Assembly: GCA_020722245.1 (NCBI GenBank) | Contig: DYLE01000069.1 | Coordinates: forward strand, 1-10,513 | Length of the DNA stretch: 10,513 bases | Reading direction: 5' to 3' | Source: Desulfonema limicola | Lineage (GTDB): Bacteria; Desulfobacterota; Desulfobacteria; Desulfobacterales; Desulfosalsimonadaceae | Shown: positions 1-6,646 of the stretch, piece by piece | How the letters are laid out: every line of letters starts with the position of its first letter | Position numbering within the stretch: position 1 is the stretch's first letter | The notes under the pieces: model-generated | Databases searched by the model: none | What the model saw: only the letters and a program-made list of their open reading frames with translations | Told to the model about the DNA's origin: nothing | Position numbers and translations under genes: made by a program

Positions 1-111
1 CACGCCGGGATCTGTGCGGGGGGTGCCGGGCAACCGGTATCCCTACCGCGACAGATCAGGCCCGCAATAGGAATCTCTATAGATGCAGCTAAAATTTTTA
101 ACCCGCGATGA
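1..111 (+). other. Unassigned left-edge open frame
   Basis: A frame open from the window edge runs 36 codons to a TGA at 109-111 (begins HAGICAGGAGQPVSLPRQ). The first 60 bases are much more GC-rich than the AT-rich stretch that follows. The wording faintly recalls tails found beside mobile-element or group II intron reverse transcriptases, but I cannot support that from 36 residues. It may equally be non-coding. No start is visible inside the window. Confidence 0.15.
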
Positions 112-112
112 C

Positions 113-143
113 CGTTAAAAAAAGCCTTTGATGAGAGGCTTTT
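113..143 (-). terminator. Intrinsic terminator of the aroE-aroK operon
   Basis: On the minus strand, arms AAAAGCCT and AGGCTTTT (136-143 and 120-127) are separated by an 8-base loop and followed by a run of seven T (117-123). It sits about 24 bases after the aroK stop, so it ends the aro transcript. On the plus strand the hairpin is followed by only four T, so use in that direction is doubtful. Confidence 0.75.
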
Positions 144-166
144 GTAAACATCCGCTACCCATTTTT

Positions 167-679
167 TTAAGGGTCTTTCTGCCAGATGGCGATGATCTGA
201 TCGGCCACCTGCTTTGGGGTCAAGGGGTCTGTGTCGATTTCATGATGGGCCGCGCTTTTGTATTTTGAAACCCTGCGGGCAAGGACATCCGCCACCTCCT
301 CGGTGAAGCTGCGGCCCTCGGTCAAGGCCGGCCGCTGGGTGTCTTTCTGAATGCGCGATACGATCACCGCCACCGACGCCTTTAACCAGAAAACCTGAGC
401 ATTTTTTTTCAGCGCCGAAATGTTTTCCGGCCGCTCGATCACCCCGCCGCCGGTATCGATGATCAGATGATCCCGGCTGGAGAGATCCTCTACCACCTCG
501 GTTTCCATATCCCGGAACCTGGGCCAGCCGAATTTTTCCACGATCTGCGGAATGGGCATTTTGGCGCGTCGAACGATCTCGGCGTCCATGCCCACGCAGG
601 GCATGTTCAGCCGTTCGGAAAGGAGCTTTCCCACCTCGCTTTTGCCGGTTCCCCGGTATCCGATCAACACCAGGTTCAT
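167..679 (-). CDS. aroK: Shikimate kinase
   Basis: This cytoplasmic enzyme phosphorylates shikimate at the 3-hydroxyl with ATP, the fifth step of chorismate synthesis. At 170 residues it has the normal length for the family. The P-loop GYRGTGKS is at residues 7-14. An acidic shikimate-binding residue, D32, lies in MDAEIV, and FRDME at 55-59 supplies the substrate-binding arginine and the following Glu. The GGG loop is at 77-79 (DTGGGV), and RPAL at 116-119 is the LID-type arginine motif. The C-terminal ARR..KY..AAHHEIDT segment also fits. The ATG overlaps the aroE stop in a 4-base ATGA, which implies translational coupling. The family is certain; choosing aroK rather than aroL as the symbol is a convention, because sequence alone does not separate them outside enterobacteria. 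Confidence 0.92.
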   Translation of the reverse strand: MNLVLIGYRGTGKSEVGKLLSERLNMPCVGMDAEIVRRAKMPIPQIVEKFGWPRFRDMETEVVEDLSSRDHLIIDTGGGVIERPENISALKKNAQVFWLKASVAVIVSRIQKDTQRPALTEGRSFTEEVADVLARRVSKYKSAAHHEIDTDPLTPKQVADQIIAIWQKDP

Positions 680-1545
680 GGTCTTAAATGCTCCATCACC
701 ACCTGCCGCATCACCTCGACCGGCGCATCAACCCCGGTGAAGCGCTCAAACTGAAGCGCCGCCTGATAAATGAACATCTCCACCCCGGAGATCGCCTGAA
801 CCCCTCTGGATTTGGCGTTTTTCAGCAGGGTGGTTTCCATGGGGGTGTAGACGATGTCTAAAACCGCCTGCCCCGGTCGAAACAGCGGAGCCGGAACCAG
901 GCAGGCTTCTGTCCTGGGATGCATGCCCACAGGGGTGCAGTGGATCACGATATCGGATAGATCCATGGCCTGGGCAAGCAGATGATCCGTCAATGGGTTT
1001 GATCGGATCAGGGTGTCGGTTCCGGCCGTCAGATCAGCCGCCAGCCGGTTGCGCAGATCCGGATTGATATCCATGAGTTCAATGGCCGCCGGATGCGCCT
1101 GCTGGCCCAGGGTGAAGGCGATGGCCCGGGCCGCGCCTCCGGCTCCAAGGATCAATACGTTTTTACCCGAGATCGTCACCTGGGCCTCGGACAGGGCCTT
1201 TAACGCGCCCGGGCCGTCTGTGCCCAGTCCCAGGAGCTTTCCGTTGTCGTTGATCACGGTATTGATGGCGCCGATCTGCCGGTCCACCGGTTCCACGGCG
1301 TCCACGTGCCTGACGGCCTCCATCTTGTGGGGGATCGTGACGCTCATGCCGCGGAAGTTTTCAAGCGCCCGCATGCCGGCCAGGGCATTGCCCACATCCT
1401 CCACCCGAAAGGCCAGGTAAACAAAATCCAGATCAAGGGCGGCGAACGCGGCGTTGTGGATCGCCGGGGAAAGGCTGTGCGAGACGGGATTGCCGATGAT
1501 CGCGCAAACCTGGGTGCTGGTTTTGATGGATCGCATGGTGTTCAT
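676..1545 (-). CDS. aroE: Shikimate dehydrogenase (NADP+)
   Basis: This enzyme reduces 3-dehydroshikimate to shikimate with NADPH, the step immediately before shikimate kinase. The 289 residues show the family's full order. SHSLSP at 22-27 binds the shikimate carboxylate. IPHK carries the catalytic Lys74, GAINTV holds Asn95, and GTDG holds the catalytic Asp110. The nucleotide-binding loop GAGGAA is at 134-139, and a late GVEMFIYQAALQFERFTG segment closes the substrate site. The ATG at 1545 has AGAAGG directly against it, leaving no spacing. The next ATG, at 1536 (residue 4), has AGAAGGA about 8 bases upstream and is the better start, giving 286 residues. It is the first gene of an operon with aroK. 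No catalytic residue is missing. Confidence 0.95.
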   Translation of the reverse strand: MNTMRSIKTSTQVCAIIGNPVSHSLSPAIHNAAFAALDLDFVYLAFRVEDVGNALAGMRALENFRGMSVTIPHKMEAVRHVDAVEPVDRQIGAINTVINDNGKLLGLGTDGPGALKALSEAQVTISGKNVLILGAGGAARAIAFTLGQQAHPAAIELMDINPDLRNRLAADLTAGTDTLIRSNPLTDHLLAQAMDLSDIVIHCTPVGMHPRTEACLVPAPLFRPGQAVLDIVYTPMETTLLKNAKSRGVQAISGVEMFIYQAALQFERFTGVDAPVEVMRQVVMEHLRP

Positions 1546-1627
1546 CCTTCTGTTCGTAGCTCCCCCATGATTCTGTCTGATCCGTCAGATTGATGTTTTG
1601 AACCGATTGTGACGGCCTATAGATTTT

Positions 1628-1657
1628 ATTAAATTACAAAAAGGCGTTTCGATGCAA
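1628..1657 (-). promoter_or_regulatory. Possible aroE promoter
   Basis: On the minus strand TTGCAT (1652-1657) and TTTAAT (1628-1633) are separated by 18 bases, 4/6 and 5/6 matches to sigma70 boxes, about 85 bases upstream of aroE. The region is AT-rich, so chance matches are likely. A small 5-bp hairpin (TCTGA/TCAGA, 1576-1589) lies in the presumed leader; I see no known riboswitch there. Confidence 0.3.
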
Positions 1658-1759
1658 GACTTATCCTTCATCTCAGTTTGTTCGGTGTCAACGCAGGTTT
1701 AGGGGGCACTTTATATTGGGAGAGCCGGCCGGCGGTTTTCAGAAGGATGATTTTTTGTA

Positions 1760-1852
1760 TCAATCGGCATCGGTGATAAGGTCTTGTTTCTTCAGCGGCG
1801 TAAACACTTCCCGGCGAAATGCGTCCTTCAGATCTTTATATTTTTTCCGGAT
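1760..1852 (-). pseudogene. Possible IS91-type transposase remnant
   Basis: A 30-codon open frame lies just downstream of the MFS gene, with a stop codon on each side and no start. Its peptide contains KDLKDAFRREVFTPLKKQ followed by DLITDAD. This has the look of the segment that precedes the conserved SWRHSGF block in IS91/Y2-type transposases, where an 'FRxxVFxxLKxxGLI' pattern is common. The SWRHSGF block and everything after it are absent. The rest of 1546-1760 shows no gene. The assignment rests on one short resemblance from memory and could be wrong; that the stretch is coding-like is the stronger part of the claim. Confidence 0.35.
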
Positions 1853-1868
1853 TCAAACATCTTTCCGA

Positions 1869-3185
1869 TCATGCCTGTTTCACGCGCAGCATGGCAAGGG
1901 CGCCGGCGGCCATGAGCAACGCGGCCGCACCGAAGCCGAAGATCGGCGAAGCGGCGGTCCATAACATCCCTACAAGGGAACTGGAAAAAAACTTGGCGAA
2001 TCCGTTGACGGTGCCCAGCGCCCCGAAACTCATGCACAGGTTGTCTGAACCGACGATGTCGGCCGTCGCCACCGCCTCAAGGGCCTCCTGCACGGCCATG
2101 TAAAGACCGGCGATGACGAAAACGGCTCCCATAAACAGCACGCTGCTGATGGAAAACCAGAAGGCGGCGGCGGTCAGGGCCGCCGTAAGGACGCCAAGGA
2201 GGTAGCCGAATACCAGAACCGGCATGGAGCCGAGGCGGTCCGCCAGCATGCCGATGGGATAAGACGCCCCCACCTGTATCCCATTGCGCAACACATAGAG
2301 CATGCCGGCCGCCTGAGCGGCCTGGACCACCCCCAGCGAAGGGGCAAGCCGTTGGGTTGCCGCCAGGATGAGCAGGGTGTGGGAAAAATCCCCGATGCCG
2401 AACAATCCCACCGCCCCCAGATACCGCTTGAAGCGCGCCGGCAGATCCCGAAGCGTCGTCCAGAATTGCAGGGCCGGATTGGGCGCATGTCCGGGGTCTT
2501 TCACCAGAACCAGGAATGAAAGCACCGCCAGCGCGCCCGGGATCAGGGTCAACCAGAAGACCATGCGGAAAGGGCCGGTTTGATCCGCCCGGTTGAGGGT
2601 CTGGGCCCAGCCGAGAAGGGCCACGCCGAGCAGCGGCCCCAATACGGCGCCCACCGTGTCCATGGCCCGATGAAATCCGAAAGCCCGGCCCCGGGTCGAT
2701 GGGCTGATGGCCTGGGCCACGATGGCATCCCGAAGAGGACCGCGAAGTCCCTTGCCGAACCACGAAACAAGGCGGCCCAGGAGCAGGAGGGGCCAGCCCA
2801 TGGCCAGGGCGATCAGGACTTGCCCGGCCGGCGTCAGGCCATATCCCACAAGAACCAGCAGTTTGCGATGGCCGAGCTTATCGGCAATAAAGCCCGCGGC
2901 CATTTTGGTGAAGCTGGCCACGGCGTCGGCGACCCCCTCAATGACCCCCAGAGCAACGGCGGGAAGGCCCAGCACCGCCAGAAAGCCCGGCAGAATCACC
3001 GTGGTGGTTTCATAACAGAAATCTCCCAGGGCGCTGGTGATTCCCGCGCCGCCCACCGTGCGGTTCAGCCATGTGCCGGATCCGTTATCCGCGACGGCTG
3101 AAGCTATTCCCGGTTCAGCGCATGCGGTCTCGGTTATTGTTGGATCATGATCAGATTTCTCGTTGTTCCGCATTGAATCCATCAC
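1869..3185 (-). CDS. MFS transporter in a fluoride-riboswitch operon
   Basis: This integral inner-membrane protein of about 438 residues has roughly 12 hydrophobic segments after a hydrophilic N-terminal tail of about 45 residues. The hallmark MFS loop between helices 2 and 3 is present as ADKLGHRK at 101-108. A second conserved stretch, GKGLRGPLRD at 144-153, followed by STRGRAFGFHRAMD, is typical of one bacterial MFS subgroup. The substrate cannot be read from sequence. A GTG at 3185 is followed directly by an ATG at 3182. GGAAGGA lies 5 bases before the GTG and 8 before the ATG, so the ATG is slightly preferred. The gene begins 20-23 bases after the GTPase stop and has no promoter of its own that I can see. 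It is therefore expected to be co-transcribed with the GTPase under the fluoride switch at 5095-5150. No crcB/fluc or clcF gene is present in the window. Confidence 0.9.
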   Translation of the reverse strand: MMDSMRNNEKSDHDPTITETACAEPGIASAVADNGSGTWLNRTVGGAGITSALGDFCYETTTVILPGFLAVLGLPAVALGVIEGVADAVASFTKMAAGFIADKLGHRKLLVLVGYGLTPAGQVLIALAMGWPLLLLGRLVSWFGKGLRGPLRDAIVAQAISPSTRGRAFGFHRAMDTVGAVLGPLLGVALLGWAQTLNRADQTGPFRMVFWLTLIPGALAVLSFLVLVKDPGHAPNPALQFWTTLRDLPARFKRYLGAVGLFGIGDFSHTLLILAATQRLAPSLGVVQAAQAAGMLYVLRNGIQVGASYPIGMLADRLGSMPVLVFGYLLGVLTAALTAAAFWFSISSVLFMGAVFVIAGLYMAVQEALEAVATADIVGSDNLCMSFGALGTVNGFAKFFSSSLVGMLWTAASPIFGFGAAALLMAAGALAMLRVKQA

Positions 3186-3205
3186 CGCGATCCTTCCCGG
3201 TCAAA

Positions 3206-4954
3206 TCAATTCGTTGATTTCGGGCCAAAAGCGGCTAACTCCGCTTTTAATCTTTTCAACCGTGCAATTTGATCGCCAAGACGATCCACCTCAGCGGCGG
3301 CGCTTCCGCCTTGGGCCTCGCGGCGGGCATTGGCGGCTTCCATGGCGCCCTTGGTGGCGGCCACGGTTTCCGCCAGCCGCTCCTTGACCCCGGAAGCGAA
3401 GCGGGCAAATGAAATGTTTAAGTTCTGGAGCATGGACCAACGGATGTTTTCAACATTGCGCCGCACCAGTTCATCCATGCGCTGTTCCGTGGATTTAAGC
3501 AAGGGGAGCGCATCCGTATTCCAGGTATTCAAAACCCAGTAAGGCTTTCGTTGGATCTCCAGGGCCTCCTGGCGACGCTGAGGATGGTAGGGAACCTGGA
3601 AAAGATCGGCGGCCGTATGATGAAGGGTTTCGACGAGCTGATCCAGACGCTGCTCATGGGAGGCCAGACATTCCAGCAGGCGTTGCTTGACCTGTTCATT
3701 CAGCGTCGCCTGCTGCTGTTCGAAAAAAACGGGTATGGCTTCGGCCCAGGCATTCTGGATGTCAATCTTCCTGGATTTGGCGTAATTGTTTTTGCCGGCG
3801 CTTTGCTGCATAATATCCGTTAAAAATTTTTCGGCCTCCCGGCGCAGCTCCCGGGCCTGCTCTTCCAGAAAAACCAGAACCCGCTTTTTATCGCCTTCCA
3901 AAACGTCATGGATCAGTCTTCGCTCGTTTTCGGTTTGTTTCAGCGTTTCCTCAAATAGCGCGATTTTTTTTTCAAGAACCTGCCGGGGAAGCTGTAATGC
4001 CTGGACGACGATGCCAGCTTCCATAAGCGTGGCATCGATCAAGTCAACCGCCCGGAGTGAGACGGCATCGGCCAGGGCATTAAACTTTTCTCTGGCGAGA
4101 AATTCCATCAAAAACGTTTCCAATTCAGCCATTCCGCTGGCGGTCCATCCTTCGGCGTCGTCCATGGCCCTTGCTTTCAGGCCGTTGCGGGCCGATACAC
4201 AAAAAACGGGCGATTCGTTGTTCAGGCCCGCCTGTTCGGACAGGACGTGTTTGTAGAAATCCAGGGCCTGTTCAAGCTCCTGCTCATCCAGATAATCGAT
4301 TTTATTTAAAACGAAAAACAGGCGGGGGACTTTTTTCTGAACCTCCCGTAAAAATTCCAGTTCCACCTCGGTAATGGGCGGGTCCGCTGAAATCAGAAAC
4401 AGGGCTGCGTCGCACTGCTGTAAAAAATTAAGGGTAGCCAGGGTGTTGTGCCGAAACGTGGAGCCGATCCCCGGCGTGTCGATCAATACCACGCCCCTGG
4501 AAAGAATGGACGCCGGCAGATCCGCTTCCACTTCGGCCACGCCGTTTCTGTTTTGCGGGTTGCCTTCTTCGGTGACGAACCGGGCCATGTATGCGGACCT
4601 TTCATCAATCGAACCGCCGGAAAATTTATCCGCCGGCCGGCCGTCCTTATATTTTACTCTGATTTCCGGTGTGTTACCATACTGGATGAATGTCGGGACG
4701 GCGGTCAAGGGGATAACCCCGACCGGAAGGATCGCCTCGCCCGTAAGGGCGTTAAGCAGTGTGCTTTTGCCGCGTTTGAACTGCCCGAGAACGGCCAGGT
4801 GAAACCGACCTTCGGTAAAACGGCTGCTGAGATTTATAAGATTGCGGTGATAATGTTGAAATTCCGGGCCGAGTTTTACAGTTGCATCAGCGGTTTTTTC
4901 CAGCAGCGCTTCAATAGAAATACGATTATTGAAGGAGCGTGTTTCACGCGTCAT
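3206..4954 (-). CDS. Dynamin-family GTPase
   Basis: This large GTPase of the bacterial dynamin-like superfamily probably acts at the inner membrane in remodelling or stress protection. Numbering is from the upstream ATG at 4972. G1 is GQFKRGKS at 63-70, and the G2 threonine lies in PLTAVPT near 89-94. G3 is DTPG at 165-168, and G4 is NKID at 223-226. The remaining C-terminal 300 residues are Lys/Glu/Gln-rich, with long helical and coiled-coil-like stretches, as in dynamin stalks. There is no obvious transmembrane helix. I place the start at 4954 (MTRETRS), because AGGGGGA lies about 6 bases before it while the ATG at 4972 has no ribosome binding site. That gives 582 residues. It is the first gene after the fluoride aptamer and terminator, and is followed closely by the MFS gene. 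The protein family is secure; its exact role is not. Confidence 0.9.
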   Translation of the reverse strand: MTRETRSFNNRISIEALLEKTADATVKLGPEFQHYHRNLINLSSRFTEGRFHLAVLGQFKRGKSTLLNALTGEAILPVGVIPLTAVPTFIQYGNTPEIRVKYKDGRPADKFSGGSIDERSAYMARFVTEEGNPQNRNGVAEVEADLPASILSRGVVLIDTPGIGSTFRHNTLATLNFLQQCDAALFLISADPPITEVELEFLREVQKKVPRLFFVLNKIDYLDEQELEQALDFYKHVLSEQAGLNNESPVFCVSARNGLKARAMDDAEGWTASGMAELETFLMEFLAREKFNALADAVSLRAVDLIDATLMEAGIVVQALQLPRQVLEKKIALFEETLKQTENERRLIHDVLEGDKKRVLVFLEEQARELRREAEKFLTDIMQQSAGKNNYAKSRKIDIQNAWAEAIPVFFEQQQATLNEQVKQRLLECLASHEQRLDQLVETLHHTAADLFQVPYHPQRRQEALEIQRKPYWVLNTWNTDALPLLKSTEQRMDELVRRNVENIRWSMLQNLNISFARFASGVKERLAETVAATKGAMEAANARREAQGGSAAAEVDRLGDQIARLKRLKAELAAFGPKSTN

Positions 4955-5050
4955 TATAAATCCCCCTGGCATTAAATTACTGAGGTTCTACGTGCGAAAT
5001 ATTTAAAAATATATGTAATAGCTTTCAGCAGCCGCTCAAAAAATAAAAAA

Positions 5051-5125
5051 AAACCGCCTGGCGCATATAAAAAAATCCTACCGTAAATTACTGCCGGTAG
5101 GAGTCATCAGCCCTCCGGGCGGTTT
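5051..5125 (-). promoter_or_regulatory. Long-range pairing and T-tract enclosing the terminator
   Basis: On the minus strand AAACCGCC (5118-5125) is complementary to GGCGGTTT (5051-5058). The second arm runs into nine consecutive T (5045-5053), and the 5069-5102 terminator is nested inside. The first arm includes the 5' strand of aptamer helix P3, so this pairing and a folded aptamer exclude each other. It may be a second terminator or a latch holding the OFF state. The pairing is seen; the function is inferred. Confidence 0.45.
5069..5102 (-). terminator. Intrinsic terminator of the fluoride riboswitch
   Basis: A perfect 8-bp stem, TCCTACCG (5095-5102) with CGGTAGGA (5076-5083), has an 11-base loop and is followed by seven T (5069-5075) on the minus strand. 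Its first arm shares bases 5100-5102 with the aptamer pseudoknot. Fluoride binding should therefore hold those bases and block the hairpin, giving an ON switch for the GTPase-MFS unit. Confidence 0.85.
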
Positions 5126-5150
5126 ATTTATGGGGGACTCCATCCCCATT
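5095..5150 (-). promoter_or_regulatory. Fluoride (crcB) riboswitch aptamer
   Basis: Read on the minus strand, this matches the known fluoride aptamer layout. Helix ATGGGG/CCCCAT (5144-5149 with 5130-5135) closes an 8-base loop, ATGGAGTC. An A-rich linker leads to AACCGCCC and a short hairpin GCCC-GGA-GGGC (5110-5120). Then comes the signature GCTGATGACTCCTACC. The loop bases GGAGTC (5136-5141) pair perfectly with GACTCC (5100-5105) to form the diagnostic pseudoknot. The arrangement parallels the well-studied Thermotoga aptamer, including the 8-base loop and the CTGATG core. It stands about 140 bases upstream of the dynamin-like GTPase start and overlaps a terminator. This is a class call from consensus and pairing; fluoride binding itself is not shown by sequence. 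Confidence 0.92.
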
Positions 5151-5156
5151 GATTTT

Positions 5157-5186
5157 ACTTTAAAATCTAATCATAAAAAAGATCAA
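5157..5186 (-). promoter_or_regulatory. Probable promoter of the fluoride-switch operon
   Basis: TTGATC (5181-5186) and TAAAGT (5157-5162) are 18 bases apart on the minus strand, each a 4/6 match to sigma70 boxes. They would start the transcript just before the first aptamer helix, which is the expected position. An alternative -10, TATGAT (5170-5175, 5/6), has no good -35 partner and would start about 15 bases further upstream. The surrounding sequence is AT-rich and contains two copies of TTTAAG. Confidence 0.45.
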
Positions 5187-5411
5187 GCTTAAACTTAAAT
5201 GGCAATGGGTCTCGTCGCGCGAAATGAGGTAAGATCGGATGTAGAGGGGTCGCATCGTTTCATGTGGACGGAAAGGAGCAACGTAGTGGAGACCGGCGCC
5301 GGGAATCAGAAGAACGGAAGGGATAGGGATAGGGGGGATATGAAGCCGTTGAATCCGGACCAGACGGGTTTGTATGCGTCAAGCAGCGGATTCGAGGAAA
5401 GACTGCGCTTT

Positions 5412-5990
5412 TCACAAAAACGGGTGAGATGCTTTAAGGATGGCGTCCATGGCGTTCAGGATGGGTGTGATTTTGTCCTGGTGCGCCGGGGGACAGGGCG
5501 GGAATGGGCGCGTTGGGGATCAAGGTGGAAGAAGGGCCAAGCTTTTCATCCCTGCCGTTATCTGCCGTAAGCGTCGTCAGGATGTCCGACAGGTTGCCTG
5601 AAAATCCATCCTGATCTATAGGCTCGATGACCTGCAGGAAAAGGGGGTTGACGGTTATTGTAAATTCGTCGATTTCAGCGATGCCGGTGCGCCTGCAGTC
5701 TTGTGTTGACATCAGGCGGCGCCTTTGCCGGACACGCAGATTTCAGACAGCCGGTTGGTGGTGACAGCCGGTATAAAACGGGGTTTTTCCAGTTGTTTTT
5801 CATCAGCCTTGCGAATGGCGGGGATGCGGTCCAGATCCAGGGCATGCAGGATGTCATACCCCTCGAGGGTTGTCAGGGTTACATTACAGGCGCGGCGGTG
5901 TTTTCTGCACGCAAGTTTAAGGGAAGCGGTATACCGGTCATAGATTCGGTAGAGACGGTGGAGTGTCTCAAGCCGGTCGATGGGCGGCAT
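5412..5990 (-). pseudogene. Decayed YkgJ-type cysteine-cluster protein
   Basis: This remnant resembles the YkgJ (zinc/iron-chelating, CxxxCxxCC-type) family. The start is sound: ATG at 5990 with AGGA five bases upstream, then MPPIDRLETLHRLYRIYDRY. The conserved cysteine block expected after ACRKH is shortened to RRACNVTLTTLEG, so most of its cysteines are gone. After VTTNRLSEICVSGKG the frame stops at a TGA. The homologous reading resumes in another frame at RLMSTQDCRRTG, with the roughly 30-residue block that normally carries the second set of cysteines missing. The reading then continues (AEIDEFTITVNPLFLQVIEP, DGFSGNLSDILTTL) to a further -1 shift at a five-C run near 5487. From there PAHQDKITPILNAMDAIL follows to a stop at 5412. 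The expected full-length layout is from memory of the family. A deletion plus two frame breaks indicates a true pseudogene, not a single read error. Confidence 0.75.
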
Positions 5991-6017
5991 GGATGTCCTG
6001 ACGCATCGTCTATGGGG

Positions 6018-6512
6018 TTAATCGTGATGGCTTAGGAAGAGATCGTAGTAGTCACCCTTTCAACGAAGTTTTGCGTTCCGGCTAAGGCGGGATGGCCTGG
6101 TACTGGTTGACAGCGTCTGGTCCGGCGTCATAGGCGGCAAGGGTCAACGGCAGATTCAGCCGTATCGTTCCCGCAAGCCTTTGAAGTATTGAGTGCCGGC
6201 CTTCAGGTTTTCATAGGAGTCAAACGGGTCCCGGACGTTTAACAGGTCGCAGTTTTCAGGCATGAGCTGCATCAGCCCCATGGCCCCGGCCCTGGAAATC
6301 GCCTAGGGATCAGACCCCGACTCCACGTGAATGACGGCCTTCAAGAGCCCAAACCGGAGGCCGTGCGCCTCGGCGGCTTCGCGAATGATGTTATCGTATT
6401 TGTTGATGCGGGGCGCCGAATAGGAAATCCGCGCCGGTTCGTTCAGTTCAGGTTCCAGGTATTTGTATCTTTCCGATGCCGGCGCATTGCTGATGACACG
6501 CAGGTTTTCCAT
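6018..6512 (-). pseudogene. Decayed lytic transglycosylase (SLT domain)
   Basis: This is a remnant of a periplasmic murein lytic transglycosylase. The reading starts around MENLRVISNAPASERYKYLE, resembling the DUF4124-like leader found before some SLT domains. It continues through the catalytic region IIREAAEAHGLRFGLLKAVI and HVESGSDP, where the Glu in VESG is the expected catalytic residue. A TAG at 6303-6305 interrupts it. The same frame then gives AISRAGAMGLMQLMPENCDL and DPFDSYENLKAGTQYFKGL, up to a TGA at 6156-6158. Shifted frames supply LPLTLAAYDAGPDAVNQYQA, then TQNFVERVTT, then YDLFLSHHD and a TAA at 6018. That is at least three frame breaks plus the TAG. No signal peptide is recognisable. 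An ATG at 6572 is open in the same frame, but that part overlaps the promoter of the opposite operon and looks non-coding. Confidence 0.75.
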
Positions 6513-6524
6513 GACAAAAATTTT

Positions 6525-6553
6525 TTGCAATACATGAAAAAAAGTGATATAAA
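6525..6553 (+). promoter_or_regulatory. Sigma70-like promoter of the HEAT/HD-GYP operon
   Basis: TTGCAA (6525-6530) and TATAAA (6548-6553) are separated by exactly 17 bases, 4/6 and 5/6 matches. Transcription would begin near 6560, leaving a leader of about 87 bases before the ATG at 6647. This leader holds no other feature I can recognise. Confidence 0.55.
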
Positions 6554-6646
6554 AGATCATTTCAACCGTCACATGGGGTCCGACGCCGTTTCAGCCGGGC
6601 TTAACTTGTTTCCGAACATTCAGGAAATGCAGTACAGGCGGAATCC

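Noticed and set aside
2077..2763. A 228-codon minus-strand frame inside the MFS gene
   Set aside because: It is a shifted reading of the MFS gene, Gly/Pro/Arg-rich, with no motif. The MFS frame has clear family motifs and regular hydrophobic segments.
2580..3101. A 173-codon plus-strand frame opposite the MFS gene
   Set aside because: The composition is that of antisense to a GC-rich gene and no domain is visible.
4448..4975. A 175-codon plus-strand frame opposite the GTPase N-terminus
   Set aside because: It is antisense to the conserved G-motifs of the GTPase; no ribosome binding site or recognisable domain.
5199..5570. A 123-codon plus-strand frame upstream of and overlapping the YkgJ remnant
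   Set aside because: The peptide is low-complexity Arg/Gly/Asp-rich, and its right part is antisense to recognisable YkgJ coding sequence.
6303..6305. The in-frame TAG in the transglycosylase as a pyrrolysine or recoded codon
   Set aside because: Some Desulfobacterota do use UAG as pyrrolysine, but this gene also has a TGA and several frame shifts, so decay is the simpler explanation. No pyl genes are in the window.
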